In this document: one piece after another, positions 8,275 through 17,298 of the stretch
Layout: every line of letters starts with the position of its first letter
How positions within the stretch are numbered: the first letter of the stretch is position 1
The notes under the pieces: generated by a model
Database searches by the model: none
What the model was told of the DNA's origin: nothing
Seen by the model: the letters and a program-made list of their open reading frames with translations, nothing else
Origin: Pseudomonas graminis
Lineage (GTDB): Bacteria; Pseudomonadota; Gammaproteobacteria; Pseudomonadales; Pseudomonadaceae
Length of the DNA stretch: 64,000 nt
Assembly: GCF_013201545.1 (NCBI RefSeq)
Contig: NZ_CP053746.1
Span: forward strand, 2,135,001-2,199,000
Direction of reading: 5' to 3'
Made by a program: the position numbers and the translations under genes

Positions 8275-9717
8275 TCACGCCTCGATCTCGGGCTCCGGTT
8301 GTGGTTTGCGCGCCGGTGCCTCGGGGGCCATGCGTGGCGACAGTTGCAGGAAGATCGACGCTGCCAGCATCGCCAGCACGCCGACACACAGGAAGGTCAG
8401 CTGGAACGCACCGAGCACGTCGCTGACTTCCCCCGTTGCCACATCGTCGCTGAATCCGCCCAGCAACGCGGCCGCGCAGGCGACGCCGAGACTCAACGAC
8501 AACTGCGCGACCACCGACAGCAAGCTGTTGCCGCTGGCGGCACTGGCGTCATCGAGATCGATCAGCGTCACTGCGTTCATCGCCGAGAACTGCAGCGAGT
8601 TGACCCCTCCCAGAAACGCCAGATGAACCAGCAGCAGCCAGTACGGCGTGTCGGCAGTGACCAGCGCCATGCTCGCCAGCAAAATGCCCAGCAGCATCGT
8701 GTTGCCGGTCAGCACGATGCGATACCCCAGTCGCTCAATGGCTTTGGTCGCCAGCGGCTTGGCGAACATCGCCGCGAGCGCCAGGGGAATCATGCTCATG
8801 CCCGCATGTGAAGGCGAGTAACCCAGGGCGACTTGCAACATCAGCGGTAGCAGGAAGGGCAGGGCGCCGCTGCCCAGTCGGGCAAACAGATTGCCCATGA
8901 TGCCCACCGCAAAGCTACGAGTTTTGAACAGCTGAGCGGAGAACAACGGCGCTTCTACGTGACTGGCGCGTAACCAGTACGCGGCGAGACAGGCCATGCC
9001 GCCGAACAGCAACATCACCACCCGCAAGTGCGGCAGGTCCAGTTCACCGAGACCTTCCATTGCAATGGTGATCAGCACCATCGACGCGCCGAACAAGCCG
9101 AACCCCACCAGATCAAAACGCGTACGTCCGCCACCCTGAAGATCGGGGATGAACTTGCGCACTGCGAAGCACCCGAGAATCCCCACCGGCAGGTTGATCA
9201 GGAAGATCCAGTGCCAGCTCAGGTATTCCACCAGCCAGCCGCCGACTGTCGGGCCCATCAGCGGGCCAAGCAGGGCGGGCATGGTGATGAAACTCAGAGT
9301 GCGAACCAGCTCGGTCCGGGGGTAGGCGCGCAACACGATGAGCCGGCCGACCGGCATCATCAACGCACCGCCGAGGCCCTGAATCACCCGTGCGCCGACT
9401 AGCATGCCGAGGGAGTTGGACACCGCGCACAGCAACGAGCCAAAGCTGAACAGCAGGATGGCGCTGAAAAAGATGCGCTTGATGCCGAAGCGGTCGGAAA
9501 TCCAGCCCGACGCCGGAATCAGCAGGGCGATGGTCAGCATGTAAGCGATGATCACCGACTGCATACGCAGCGGGTTTTCCGCCAGCGAGCCGGCCATGGA
9601 TGGCAGCGCGGTGTTAAGGATCGTGCCGTCCAGGCTTTGCATGAAGAAGGCGATGGCGATGACCCATGGCATCCAGCGCAGGGTGCGGGCGTCCAGCTGC
9701 GGGGTAGAGGTCGGCAT
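8275..9717 (-). CDS. MFS drug-exporter-like protein, MdtD type (DHA2 family)
   Basis: 480-residue major facilitator with about 14 predicted membrane helices, as in the DHA2 family. The first helix is followed by LDGTILNTALPSMA (motif D1-like), then SGWISDRFGIKRIFF (motif A) and GARVIQGLGGALMMPVGRLIVLRAYPR (motifs B/C). The pattern is closest to MdtD, the MFS member encoded in the E. coli mdtABCD cluster. Here the gene stands alone with no RND partner, so naming it mdtD is by similarity only. A hydrophilic Pro/Glu-rich tail ends the protein. The start is an ATG at 9717. The exported compound is unknown. Confidence 0.8.
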   Translation of the reverse strand: MPTSTPQLDARTLRWMPWVIAIAFFMQSLDGTILNTALPSMAGSLAENPLRMQSVIIAYMLTIALLIPASGWISDRFGIKRIFFSAILLFSFGSLLCAVSNSLGMLVGARVIQGLGGALMMPVGRLIVLRAYPRTELVRTLSFITMPALLGPLMGPTVGGWLVEYLSWHWIFLINLPVGILGCFAVRKFIPDLQGGGRTRFDLVGFGLFGASMVLITIAMEGLGELDLPHLRVVMLLFGGMACLAAYWLRASHVEAPLFSAQLFKTRSFAVGIMGNLFARLGSGALPFLLPLMLQVALGYSPSHAGMSMIPLALAAMFAKPLATKAIERLGYRIVLTGNTMLLGILLASMALVTADTPYWLLLVHLAFLGGVNSLQFSAMNAVTLIDLDDASAASGNSLLSVVAQLSLSLGVACAAALLGGFSDDVATGEVSDVLGAFQLTFLCVGVLAMLAASIFLQLSPRMAPEAPARKPQPEPEIEA

Positions 9718-9825
9718 GTGGATCGAGGGTCCTTATGGTTGCGGGAAACAGGCCAATTAATTGTCAGATGTAACTGCTGGGAGCACGGCCCCGGTAGACG
9801 CTCTCACTGCTGAAGCGCGGTCCTT

Positions 9826-9915
9826 GTGGGAGTGAGCTTGCTCACGAAGAGGCCCTGACAACCGCCCCATCTCGGCGGCCTGATTGCCAACATTCGCGAG
9901 CAAGCTCGCTCCCAC
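9826..9915. repeat. REP doublet, GAGCTTGCTCGCGA type
   Basis: Left arm GTGGGAGTGAGCTTGCTCACGAA (9826-9848) and right arm TTCGCGAGCAAGCTCGCTCCCAC (9893-9915) form a long hairpin in the gap between the MdtD-like gene and the PmbA-type gene. Confidence 0.85.
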
Positions 9916-9962
9916 ACACAGAACTCAGTGGCTGCCCGCCAGCAGCCAGACAGCCCGATGCA

Positions 9963-11291
9963 TTACAGCGTCAGCGTCAACCCGCTCAGCAGCGCGCCGG
10001 GCAGCAGACTCGAGGCGGTCTGGCGCTGACTGTAGGTGCTCGTCGACAGCAGGAGTTCCCTTTCTGTGGTCAGTTGTTCCAGTGCCGTGCCCAGCAGGCT
10101 GAAGATACTGTCGTCGAAGCGCATGGTGTTGACCGGCGCCTTGATCTGCCCGTCTTCGACCCAGAACGTGGCGAAGCGGGTCATCCCGGTGATGCGCCCG
10201 GCGGTGCGGTCCGAGAAATTCAGGTACCACAGGTTGCTGATGTACAGGCCCGTGCCCAGCGCTTTCAACACTTCATCCAGCGCCAGTGAACCGCCGTCCA
10301 TGCTCAGCGCGCTCGGTGACTCGCCCCAGCCTGCGCCGTTGGCGACAAGGCCGTATTCGGCGGCGCTGCGCGAGTCGATCATGCGATCCCGGGCCACGCC
10401 CCCGGCCACCAGTGACAGGTCCATGCGCGGATAACCTTCACCGGAAAACGCAGGGGACAACGAGCCGCTGACCTGCTCGCTCAAACTCACCAACGGATTC
10501 AGCGTGGCGTGGCCGTCGTACAGCCGCTGCAAGGGACTGGTCTTGTCGGCCAGCGACTGTGCAGAGAAACCTCCCCAGCACAGCATACCGATGACTTCTT
10601 CCAGCGCGGCAGGCGCCAGGTAAGCGCGGTATTGCCCGGGGGCGAGGGCGTGCGCCGGGCGGCCAAGAAACGCCAGTTGCTCACGGGCCAGGGCGAAGCG
10701 CCGCGCAAAACCGTCGTCGGTCCACGTGTGCCCGGCGTAGTTGGCTTTCACCGCCTGCCCGTTCTCGTGGAACAGGCTCCAGTCGAAATTGAAGCTGTTG
10801 GCCTGGTGCCAGCCCAGCGCACCGCTTGAACTGGCGAAGCCGCGATAAATCGGACCGGCCGCGTAGATGCCGACCAGATCCAGCCCTTCGCCCAGTTGCG
10901 CGATCTGCTCGACCACATGTGCACTGTCTGGCAACGGCGTCTCTTGCACGTTGCTGCTCTGCCAGGCCTCTTCGTTCAGTTGCAGATAAGGGTCTTCCGG
11001 CAGCAGCGTCAGGGTCTCGCGCAGTTGAAGCAGGGCGTCGCTCAGGCGTTGTTGATCCACCTCGCCATCGCCCGACAGCGTAAGGCTCAGGTTGGCGTGG
11101 CGGCCTGCGGCGATCAGCTTGAAGGTCACGCTGGCTTGCTGCACGTGGCCGGCCTGACGCACCTTGGCGTGGTTGAAACGGATGAAGTCCGACGCTTCGG
11201 CGTCGTAGCTCAAGGTGTAACGCTCGTCGGCGATGACCGCGCCGTGCAGCCATTGTGCCAGGGCCTTGAATTGCGCTTGATGGGACATCAT
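9963..11291 (-). CDS. TldE/PmbA-type protein (TldD/PmbA family)
   Basis: 442 residues. The C-terminal part (PRMDLSLVAGGVARDRMIDSRSAAEYGL, FSDRTAGRITGMTRFATFWVEDGQI) is typical of the PmbA/TldE branch, the non-zinc partner in TldD/TldE heterodimeric proteases. No HExxxH motif is present, as expected for the E subunit. The ATG at 11291 overlaps the stop of the upstream TldD-like gene by 4 bases, so the two are translationally coupled and should form a complex. In E. coli TldDE processes microcin B17 and degrades unfolded peptides. Length is close to E. coli TldE. Confidence 0.85.
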   Translation of the reverse strand: MMSHQAQFKALAQWLHGAVIADERYTLSYDAEASDFIRFNHAKVRQAGHVQQASVTFKLIAAGRHANLSLTLSGDGEVDQQRLSDALLQLRETLTLLPEDPYLQLNEEAWQSSNVQETPLPDSAHVVEQIAQLGEGLDLVGIYAAGPIYRGFASSSGALGWHQANSFNFDWSLFHENGQAVKANYAGHTWTDDGFARRFALAREQLAFLGRPAHALAPGQYRAYLAPAALEEVIGMLCWGGFSAQSLADKTSPLQRLYDGHATLNPLVSLSEQVSGSLSPAFSGEGYPRMDLSLVAGGVARDRMIDSRSAAEYGLVANGAGWGESPSALSMDGGSLALDEVLKALGTGLYISNLWYLNFSDRTAGRITGMTRFATFWVEDGQIKAPVNTMRFDDSIFSLLGTALEQLTTERELLLSTSTYSQRQTASSLLPGALLSGLTLTL

Positions 11292-12730
11292 GCGTCACCT
11301 CCGAAAACATCAACGCCCGCGAACACGCAAGCGGGCGAGGCGTGCCCCACGCGGATCACTTGATTGGGTTCGCCTTTGCCGCAGTTGGGCGTGCCGAGGA
11401 CCTTGAAGGTGCTGGCGTCGCCGACCGCGCTGAGGTTGCGCCAGAACTGGGCGGAGATCGCGCGGTAGTTCGGGTTTTTCACCACGCCCTTGAGCTCGCC
11501 GTTCTCGATCAACTGGCCCCACTCGCAGCCGAACTGGAATTTGTTGCGCGCATCGTCGATCGACCACGAGCGGTTGGTGCTCATCAAAATACCGTGCTCG
11601 ATGCCGCCAATGAGCTGCGCCATCGACTTGTCGCCTGGCTCGATATTGAGGTTGGCCATGCGGTCGATGGGCGCGCGGTTCCAGCTGGACGCGCGGCTGT
11701 TGGCGACGCCTTCCATGCCGCTGCGGTATTGCGACAGCGCGCCGCCCAGAGGCCTTACCAGTAAGCCATCCTTGATCAGGAATTGCTTGCTCGCCGGCGT
11801 GCCGTCGTCATCAAAGCTGTAGCTCGCCAGTTGCTCGGGGATTTCAGGATCAAAGGTCACGTTGAGCAGGCTTGAGCCGTATTGCAGGCTGCCGAAGTCG
11901 CTGGCTTTGACGAAGCTGGTCCCTGCGTAGTTGCGCTCATCGCCGAGGATGCGGTCCAGCTCCAGCGGGTGGCCGATGGATTCGTGGATTTGCAGGGTCA
12001 TCTGGTCGGGCGTCAGCAGCAGATCACGCGGGCCGAAGGGCGTGTTCGGCGCCATGACCAGTTGCAGCGCCTGATCGGCGACGTTGACCGCCGCACCGAT
12101 GATCCCGCACGACGCGATGACTTCCGCGCCGCCTTGCTGGCCGAAATTCTCGCGGCCGAGGCTGCGGGTCTGGCTATCCTGCCCGTCGTAGGCCGTGACG
12201 GTCAGACCAGGGAAGACGAAGCGCTGGGCCTGACGGATTTCGGCACCGAAGTTGTTCAGGTAAATCTGCTCGACGTTCTCAAGCCCCAGGCTCACCTGCC
12301 AGTTGACCAGACGTTCGTCCCTCGGCACCGACGCCGATTCGGCATTGAGCAGGGCGTAGCAATCACTGAGCGATGGAAACGCATGTTGCAGATTGGGCGA
12401 AAGGTAATCGGCGTGGGCGGTGGCGACAGCATGGTCGCGCAGGTCAAGGAGCGAATGCGGGGCCAGTTGCCGCGCTTGAGTTTCCGCCTGTTCCAGCGCC
12501 GTTTGAAGTCCGCGCTGGGAGAGGTCGTTGGTGGCCGCGTAGGCTTCGACACCATTGACACGCACGGTCAGCATCGCGCCCTCGTCGATGCTGAGCTGTG
12601 GCGGCTCGGCGACGTTCTTGCGCACCGACAGATGCTGGCTGGTCTGTTTGACATAACGCAGGGAAAAAAACGGGGCGCTGCTCTGCAGGGCGGCGAACCG
12701 CTGCTTGAGCTGAGCGGAAAAGTCGAACAT
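11288..12730 (-). CDS. TldD-type zinc metalloprotease (TldD/PmbA family)
   Basis: 480 residues. The zinc motif HESIGH (HExxxH) is at about residue 251 in a QIHESIGHPLELDRILGDE context, as in TldD. Other TldD signatures are SYSFDDDGTPASKQFLIKDGLLV and NLNIEPGDKSMAQLI. It likely pairs with the overlapping downstream PmbA-type gene. I use the ATG at 12730 (MFDFSAQLKQRF), which has a GGAG site 9 bases upstream; a start at 12763 would add 11 unconserved residues. Pseudomonads normally carry the general tldD and pmbA genes at separate loci, so this adjacent pair is probably a second, dedicated set, but I see no peptide substrate gene nearby. Confidence 0.85.
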   Translation of the reverse strand: MFDFSAQLKQRFAALQSSAPFFSLRYVKQTSQHLSVRKNVAEPPQLSIDEGAMLTVRVNGVEAYAATNDLSQRGLQTALEQAETQARQLAPHSLLDLRDHAVATAHADYLSPNLQHAFPSLSDCYALLNAESASVPRDERLVNWQVSLGLENVEQIYLNNFGAEIRQAQRFVFPGLTVTAYDGQDSQTRSLGRENFGQQGGAEVIASCGIIGAAVNVADQALQLVMAPNTPFGPRDLLLTPDQMTLQIHESIGHPLELDRILGDERNYAGTSFVKASDFGSLQYGSSLLNVTFDPEIPEQLASYSFDDDGTPASKQFLIKDGLLVRPLGGALSQYRSGMEGVANSRASSWNRAPIDRMANLNIEPGDKSMAQLIGGIEHGILMSTNRSWSIDDARNKFQFGCEWGQLIENGELKGVVKNPNYRAISAQFWRNLSAVGDASTFKVLGTPNCGKGEPNQVIRVGHASPACVFAGVDVFGGDA

Positions 12731-12823
12731 GCAGGAAGGCTCCTTGACGATTCGGACAGGCAACGGCCCGAATCATAGCGCGGATGATCACTGCAGCGGG
12801 GGAGGGAAGGACAACGCGCCATT

Positions 12824-12916
12824 GTGGGACCGGCTTTAGCCGGGAATGCGCCAGGTGTCACACCGCAAAATCTAGGGTGTAGCCACTGGCCTCTTCCCGG
12901 CTGAAGCCGGTCCCAC
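12824..12916. repeat. REP doublet, CCGGCTTTAGCCGGG type
   Basis: Left arm GTGGGACCGGCTTTAGCCGGG (from 12824) and right arm TTCCCGGCTGAAGCCGGTCCCAC (12894-12916) are inverted copies. Confidence 0.85.
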
Positions 12917-12958
12917 TGACACATCGGCGCGGCAGATGTATCTGCTGGCAAATGGACT

Positions 12959-13048
12959 GTGGGAGTGAGCTTGCTCGCGAAGAGGTCGGCACATCCACTG
13001 AATCTTCAGCGGCTGAGATGCCTTCTTCGCGAGCAAGCTCGCTCCCAC
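12959..13048. repeat. REP doublet, GAGCTTGCTCGCGA type
   Basis: Left arm GTGGGAGTGAGCTTGCTCGCGAAGAG (from 12959) and right arm TTCGCGAGCAAGCTCGCTCCCAC (13026-13048). It lies just downstream of betA and only about 40 bases from the other REP family. Confidence 0.88.
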
Positions 13049-13113
13049 ATGGACCGGGTGTGCTGGACGATTGCACAGCACCCCCGGGGAGCCTCCTGCA
13101 GTAACGGCGGTGA

Positions 13114-14811
13114 TTACTGCGCCAACGGGCCCACTTCACGCATCGGCTTGCCACGCACTGGCGCGTCGCCTGCGACGTAGTAATCGGCGGTGCTACGCGG
13201 CAGCGGGGCGCGGCCGCGGATCTTGTCGGCAATCTTCTCGGCCATCATGATCGTTGGCGCGTTGAGGTTGCCGGTGGTGATCAGCGGCATGATCGACGCA
13301 TCCACCACACGCAGCCCTTCCATCCCGTGCACACGGCCCTGACCGTCAACGACCGCCATTTCATCGGTGCCCATTTTGCACGAGCAGGACGGGTGATACG
13401 CCGTCTCGGCGTGCTCACGGATGAACGTGTCCAGCTGCTCGTCGCTTTGCACGTCGATTCCCGGGCTGATTTCGCGGCCACGGTATTGGTCCAGCGCCGG
13501 CTGCTGCATGATTTCGCGGGTCAGACGAATGCCATCGCGGAATTCTTGCCAGTCCTGCTCGGACGCCATGTAGTTGAAAAGAATGCTCGGGTACTCGCGC
13601 GGGTTCTTCGACTTCACCTGCACGCGACCACGGCTTGGCGAACGCATCGAACCCACGTGCGCCTGGAAACCGTGCTCCTGCACGCCCTTGCTGCCGTTGT
13701 AGTTAATCGCGACCGGCAGGAAGTGGTACTGAATATTCGGCCACTCGAATTCCTCGCGCGAACGAATGAAACCGCCTGCTTCGAACTGATTGCTGGCGCC
13801 GATCCCTTTGCCGAGGAACATCCACTCGGCGCCGATGGCCGGCTGGTTCCACCACAGCAGCGACGGGTACAGCGAGACCGGCTCCTTGCAGGCGTACTGC
13901 AAATACATTTCCAGGTGGTCTTGCAGGTTCTCGCCAACGCCCGGCAGATCATGAACGACCGGAATGTCGAGCTTCTTCAGCAGCGCGGCGGGGCCGACGC
14001 CGGAACGCTGCAGGATCTGCGGCGAAGCAATGGCGCCGCCACACAGCAGGACTTCCTTGCGAGCGCGCGCTTCAATGCGGGTGTCGCTGTCGCCAACCAG
14101 GTAGGCCACGCCGACGGCGCGCTTCTTGTCGAACAGAATCCGGTCTGTCAGCGCGTGAGTGACGATGGTCAGGGTCGAGCGCTTCTTCGCTTCGTCCAGA
14201 TAGCCACGGGCGGTGCTGGCGCGACGGCCGAACGGCGTGACGGTACGGTCCATCGGGCCGAAACCTTCCTGCTGATAACCGTTGAGGTCGTCGGTGCGCG
14301 GATAACCGGCTTGCACGCCTGCTTCAACCATCGCGGCGAACAGCGGATTGTTGCCGGCCTTGGGCGTGGTGACGCTGACCGGGCCTTCGCCGCCGTGGTA
14401 GTCGTTCGGGCCGATATCGCGGGTTTCTGCCTTGCGGAAGTACGGCAGGCAATCAAGGTAGGACCAGTCTTCCAGGCCCGGGTTTTTCGCCCAGCCATCG
14501 TAGTCCATGGCGTTGCCGCGGATGTAGCACATGCCGTTGATCAGCGAAGAGCCACCCAGGCCCTTGCCGCGACCGCATTCCATACGGCGGTTGTTCATGT
14601 GCGGCTCTGGCTCGGTCTCGTAGGCCCAGTTGTAGCGACGGCCCTGCAGCGGGAACGCAAGCGCGGCCGGCATCTGCGTGCGGAAGTCGGCGCGATAGTC
14701 CGGGCCGCCTGCCTCAAGCAACAGCACAGTGACGCCTGCGTCTTCGGTGAGACGGGCTGCCAGGGTGTTACCGGCCGAGCCGGCGCCGATGATGATGTAG
14801 TCGTATTCCAA
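13114..14811 (-). CDS. betA: Choline dehydrogenase
   Basis: 565-residue FAD enzyme of the GMC oxidoreductase family that oxidises choline to betaine aldehyde at the inner membrane. The N-terminus is the FAD-binding [16 protein letters not shown] fold, followed by [25 protein letters not shown] (first GMC signature) and [16 protein letters not shown] (second signature). The catalytic His region [10 protein letters not shown] is near residue 470. I choose the TTG at 14811: AAGGAG lies 7 bases upstream and translation begins right at the conserved EYDYIIIG strand. It is the last gene of the choXWV-betIBA series, 148 bases after betB, with a repeat element in the gap. Confidence 0.95.
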   Translation of the reverse strand: MEYDYIIIGAGSAGNTLAARLTEDAGVTVLLLEAGGPDYRADFRTQMPAALAFPLQGRRYNWAYETEPEPHMNNRRMECGRGKGLGGSSLINGMCYIRGNAMDYDGWAKNPGLEDWSYLDCLPYFRKAETRDIGPNDYHGGEGPVSVTTPKAGNNPLFAAMVEAGVQAGYPRTDDLNGYQQEGFGPMDRTVTPFGRRASTARGYLDEAKKRSTLTIVTHALTDRILFDKKRAVGVAYLVGDSDTRIEARARKEVLLCGGAIASPQILQRSGVGPAALLKKLDIPVVHDLPGVGENLQDHLEMYLQYACKEPVSLYPSLLWWNQPAIGAEWMFLGKGIGASNQFEAGGFIRSREEFEWPNIQYHFLPVAINYNGSKGVQEHGFQAHVGSMRSPSRGRVQVKSKNPREYPSILFNYMASEQDWQEFRDGIRLTREIMQQPALDQYRGREISPGIDVQSDEQLDTFIREHAETAYHPSCSCKMGTDEMAVVDGQGRVHGMEGLRVVDASIMPLITTGNLNAPTIMMAEKIADKIRGRAPLPRSTADYYVAGDAPVRGKPMREVGPLAQ

Positions 14812-14835
14812 GATAAATCTCCTTGGGAGTTGCAA

Positions 14836-14950
14836 GCGTCAAGCCTCAAGCTGCAAGAACAAGCAGCGAGACGGCGCCTGCGGGATTGGTGGGGTGAGCG
14901 GCAAACCAGGACTGCAGTTGCTTTGTCTTGAGGCTTGCCGCTTGCCGCTT
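14836..14950. repeat. AAGCTTCAAGC-type imperfect inverted repeat between betB and betA
   Basis: AAGCCTCAAG (14841-14850) and CTTGAGGCTT (14936-14945) are perfect inverted copies, extended by looser GCAAGCG/CTGCAAG copies at the edges. A related element lies at 17215-17293, on the other side of betB-betI. Confidence 0.65.
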
Positions 14951-14959
14951 AAAGCTGCT

Positions 14960-16432
14960 TTAGAACACCGACGCGTAATCGCCCAGCTCGACCTGCACAG
15001 ACTTGATGCGGGTGTACTGCGCCAGCGAGCTGATGCCGTTCTCGCGGCCCACGCCTGACTGCTTGTAGCCACCGACCGGCATCTTCGCGTCGGACTCGCC
15101 CCAAGCGTTGATCCAGCAGATACCGGCTTCCAGTTGATGGATCACGCGGTGTGCGCGGTTCAGGTCCCTGGTCACGATACCGGCGGCCAGACCCATCTCG
15201 GTGTCGTTGGCGCGGCGGATCACTTCTTCTTCGCTGTCGTAGCTGAGGATGCTCATGACCGGGCCGAAGATTTCCTCTTTGACGATGGTCATCTCATCGG
15301 TGCAATCGGTGAACACGGTCGGGGCAACGAACGCTCCATTGGCCAGCTCGCCCTCGGTCAGACGGTCGCCGCCGATTAGCAGGCGCGCGCCTTCTTCCTT
15401 GCCCTTGTTGATGTAGCCGAGCACGTTTTCCATGTGCGCGAAGCTCACCAGCGGGCCGAAGTTGATGTTGTTGTCCTGGGGGTTGCCGACGCGGATGCGT
15501 TTGACGCGCTCAAGGATTTTCGCTTCGAAGGCAGATTTCAGGGCGCTCGGCACGAACACGCGAGTACCGTTGGTGCAGACCTGACCCGAGCTGTAGAAGT
15601 TGGCCATCATCGCGATGTCGGCGGCGCGATCCAGATCGGCGTCGTCGAAAATGATCAGCGGGGACTTGCCGCCCAGCTCCATGGTCACTTCCTTGAGCGA
15701 CGAGCTCGACGCGCTGGCCATGACTTTCTTGCCGGTCTGCACGCCGCCAGTGAACGAGATCTTCTCAATGCGCGGGTGCTCGGTCAGCCAGCTGCCGACG
15801 TCGCTGCCGGCGCCCGTCAACACGTTGAACACGCCGTCCGGCACACCTGCTTCGGTGTAGATTTCGGCCAGTTTCAGCGTGGTCAGCGAGGTGACTTCGC
15901 TTGGCTTGAAGATCATCGCGTTGCCGGCTGCCAGCGCAGGGGCGGACTTCCACAGGGCGATCTGGATCGGGTAGTTCCACGCGCCGATGCCGACGGTGAC
16001 GCCCAACGGCTCGCGGCGGGTGTAGACGAATGAGGTGTCACGCAGCGGAATCTGCTCGCCTTCGATGGCAGGCACCAGGCCGGCGTAGTACTCCAGCACG
16101 TCGGCGCCGGTGACGATGTCGACGTATTTGGTTTCGGAGATCGCCTTGCCGGTGTCGAGGGTTTCAAGCTCGGCCAGCTCATCGTTGCGCTCACGCAGGA
16201 TGTCGACAGCACGACGCAGAATGCGCGAGCGCTCCATGGCGGTCATGGCGGCCCAGATTTTCTGGCCCTTTTCAGCGCTGACAACGGCGCGTTCGACGTC
16301 TTCTTTGGTCGCGCGCTGCACCTGGGCCAGGACTTCGCCATTGGCCGGGTTGATGGCGTCGAAAGTCGCGTTGCTGCTGGCGTCTACGTAGCCGCCATCG
16401 ATGTAGAGTTTTTGCAGTTCGAAACGGGCCAT
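14960..16432 (-). CDS. betB: Betaine aldehyde dehydrogenase
   Basis: 490-residue NAD(P)-dependent aldehyde dehydrogenase completing choline oxidation to glycine betaine in the cytoplasm. The ALDH signature [20 protein letters not shown] (catalytic Glu near residue 252) and the active-site Cys in [16 protein letters not shown] (near 285) are present. The length equals the usual BetB length when the ATG at 16432 ([17 protein letters not shown]) is used; the reading frame is open farther upstream but that part is not conserved. It lies 74 bases downstream of betI on the same strand. Confidence 0.95.
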   Translation of the reverse strand: MARFELQKLYIDGGYVDASSNATFDAINPANGEVLAQVQRATKEDVERAVVSAEKGQKIWAAMTAMERSRILRRAVDILRERNDELAELETLDTGKAISETKYVDIVTGADVLEYYAGLVPAIEGEQIPLRDTSFVYTRREPLGVTVGIGAWNYPIQIALWKSAPALAAGNAMIFKPSEVTSLTTLKLAEIYTEAGVPDGVFNVLTGAGSDVGSWLTEHPRIEKISFTGGVQTGKKVMASASSSSLKEVTMELGGKSPLIIFDDADLDRAADIAMMANFYSSGQVCTNGTRVFVPSALKSAFEAKILERVKRIRVGNPQDNNINFGPLVSFAHMENVLGYINKGKEEGARLLIGGDRLTEGELANGAFVAPTVFTDCTDEMTIVKEEIFGPVMSILSYDSEEEVIRRANDTEMGLAAGIVTRDLNRAHRVIHQLEAGICWINAWGESDAKMPVGGYKQSGVGRENGISSLAQYTRIKSVQVELGDYASVF

Positions 16433-16506
16433 AAAATCCTCGCAGTAGTCTGGGTGGGTGACGACCGAGTGCGCCGTGCGCTGCCTTGGTCGTGGTGCCG
16501 GCTGCT

Positions 16507-17100
16507 TCAGCTCGGCGCTTTTGCCAGTTGAAAGTCCATGTACTCGTAGGCGATCCGTTGCGCTTGTTCGGTGTCGAAGGCGTCGCCGGAAAGCGCGCCG
16601 CGCAGCCATAAGCCGTCGATCAAGGCCGCGAGCCCGCGGGCTGCGCTGCGTGCTTCATCCAACGGCAATGCGCGACGGAACTGGCAGCAGAGGTTGGAAT
16701 ACAGACGGTGATCGTTGATCCGCTGCAGCCTGTGCAGCGAGGGCGAATGCATGCTGGTTGCCCAGAAGGCGAGCCAGGTTTTCATCGCCGGACCGTTGAC
16801 CTGACTGGAATCGAAGTTGCCCTCGATGATCACTTTCAGGTGAGCCCGCGGGCTGTCGTCGTTCAATGCCCGGCGCCGCTCGGCGACGCTGGCGATCAGC
16901 GCGTTCATCAAGTGGCGCATCGTCGCTGCGATCAGGCCGTTCTTGTCCTGAAAGTAGTGACTGATGATGCCGTTGGAGACCCCTGCCAGTTTGGCGATCA
17001 GCGCAATGCTGGCATCGCCCATCCCGACCTGATCGACCGCCGTCAGGGTGGCCTGGATCAACTGCTGACGCCGAATGGGTTGCATACCGACCTTGGGCAT
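16507..17100 (-). CDS. betI: TetR-family repressor BetI
   Basis: 197-residue TetR-type repressor of the betaine genes, released by choline. The N-terminal helix-turn-helix is [36 protein letters not shown] (about residues 29-65). The C-terminal ligand domain contains the BetI-typical [30 protein letters not shown] and [17 protein letters not shown] blocks. It heads the betIBA block, and a palindromic operator is visible about 70 bases upstream of its start. Confidence 0.95.
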   Translation of the reverse strand: MPKVGMQPIRRQQLIQATLTAVDQVGMGDASIALIAKLAGVSNGIISHYFQDKNGLIAATMRHLMNALIASVAERRRALNDDSPRAHLKVIIEGNFDSSQVNGPAMKTWLAFWATSMHSPSLHRLQRINDHRLYSNLCCQFRRALPLDEARSAARGLAALIDGLWLRGALSGDAFDTEQAQRIAYEYMDFQLAKAPS

Positions 17101-17169
17101 CTGTGGGGCTCCTTGATGTGCAGGGTGAACGTGAGTGGCTGGAAACGGCGTCCACTGTAAAGCTTTTTA

Positions 17170-17183
17170 ATTGAACGTTCAAT
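17170..17183. promoter_or_regulatory. Probable BetI operator
   Basis: Perfect 14-base palindrome ATTGAACGTTCAAT, with an outer ATTGA/TCAAT symmetry typical of TetR-family operators, in the promoter region of betI. BetI is known to control its own operon through a palindrome in this position; assigning this exact site is inference from location and symmetry. Confidence 0.65.
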
Positions 17184-17214
17184 CAACAAAAAAGCGGGGT
17201 CGCAAAAAGGCAGC

Positions 17215-17293
17215 CACAAGCTTTAAGCTCCAAGCCGCAAGAGTCGAGGCTTGGCGGCCTTTTTCTTGCAGCTTGAGACTTGAAGCTTGCAGC
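17215..17293. repeat. AAGCTTCAAGC-type repeat between choV and betI
   Basis: Contains CAAGCTTTAAGCTCCAAGC (from about 17217) and the inverted CTTGCAGCTTGAGACTTGAAGCTTGCAGC (from about 17265). It is the same kind of sequence as at 14836-14950. It lies directly after the choV stop and may end or attenuate choXWV transcripts. Confidence 0.6.
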
Positions 17294-17298
17294 TGCTA

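Larger units (their letters stand above)
12731..13113. other. Intergenic region made mostly of two REP doublets
   Basis: 383 bases between the tldD-like start and the end of betA. It holds two different palindrome doublets (listed separately) and, next to 12731, presumably the tldD-like promoter. No ORF is supported. Confidence 0.6.

Noticed and set aside
13327..14931. 534-residue open frame antisense to betA
   Set aside because: Exact shadow of betA; no recognisable motif and rich in Arg, Ala and Val as expected from antisense of GC-rich coding sequence.
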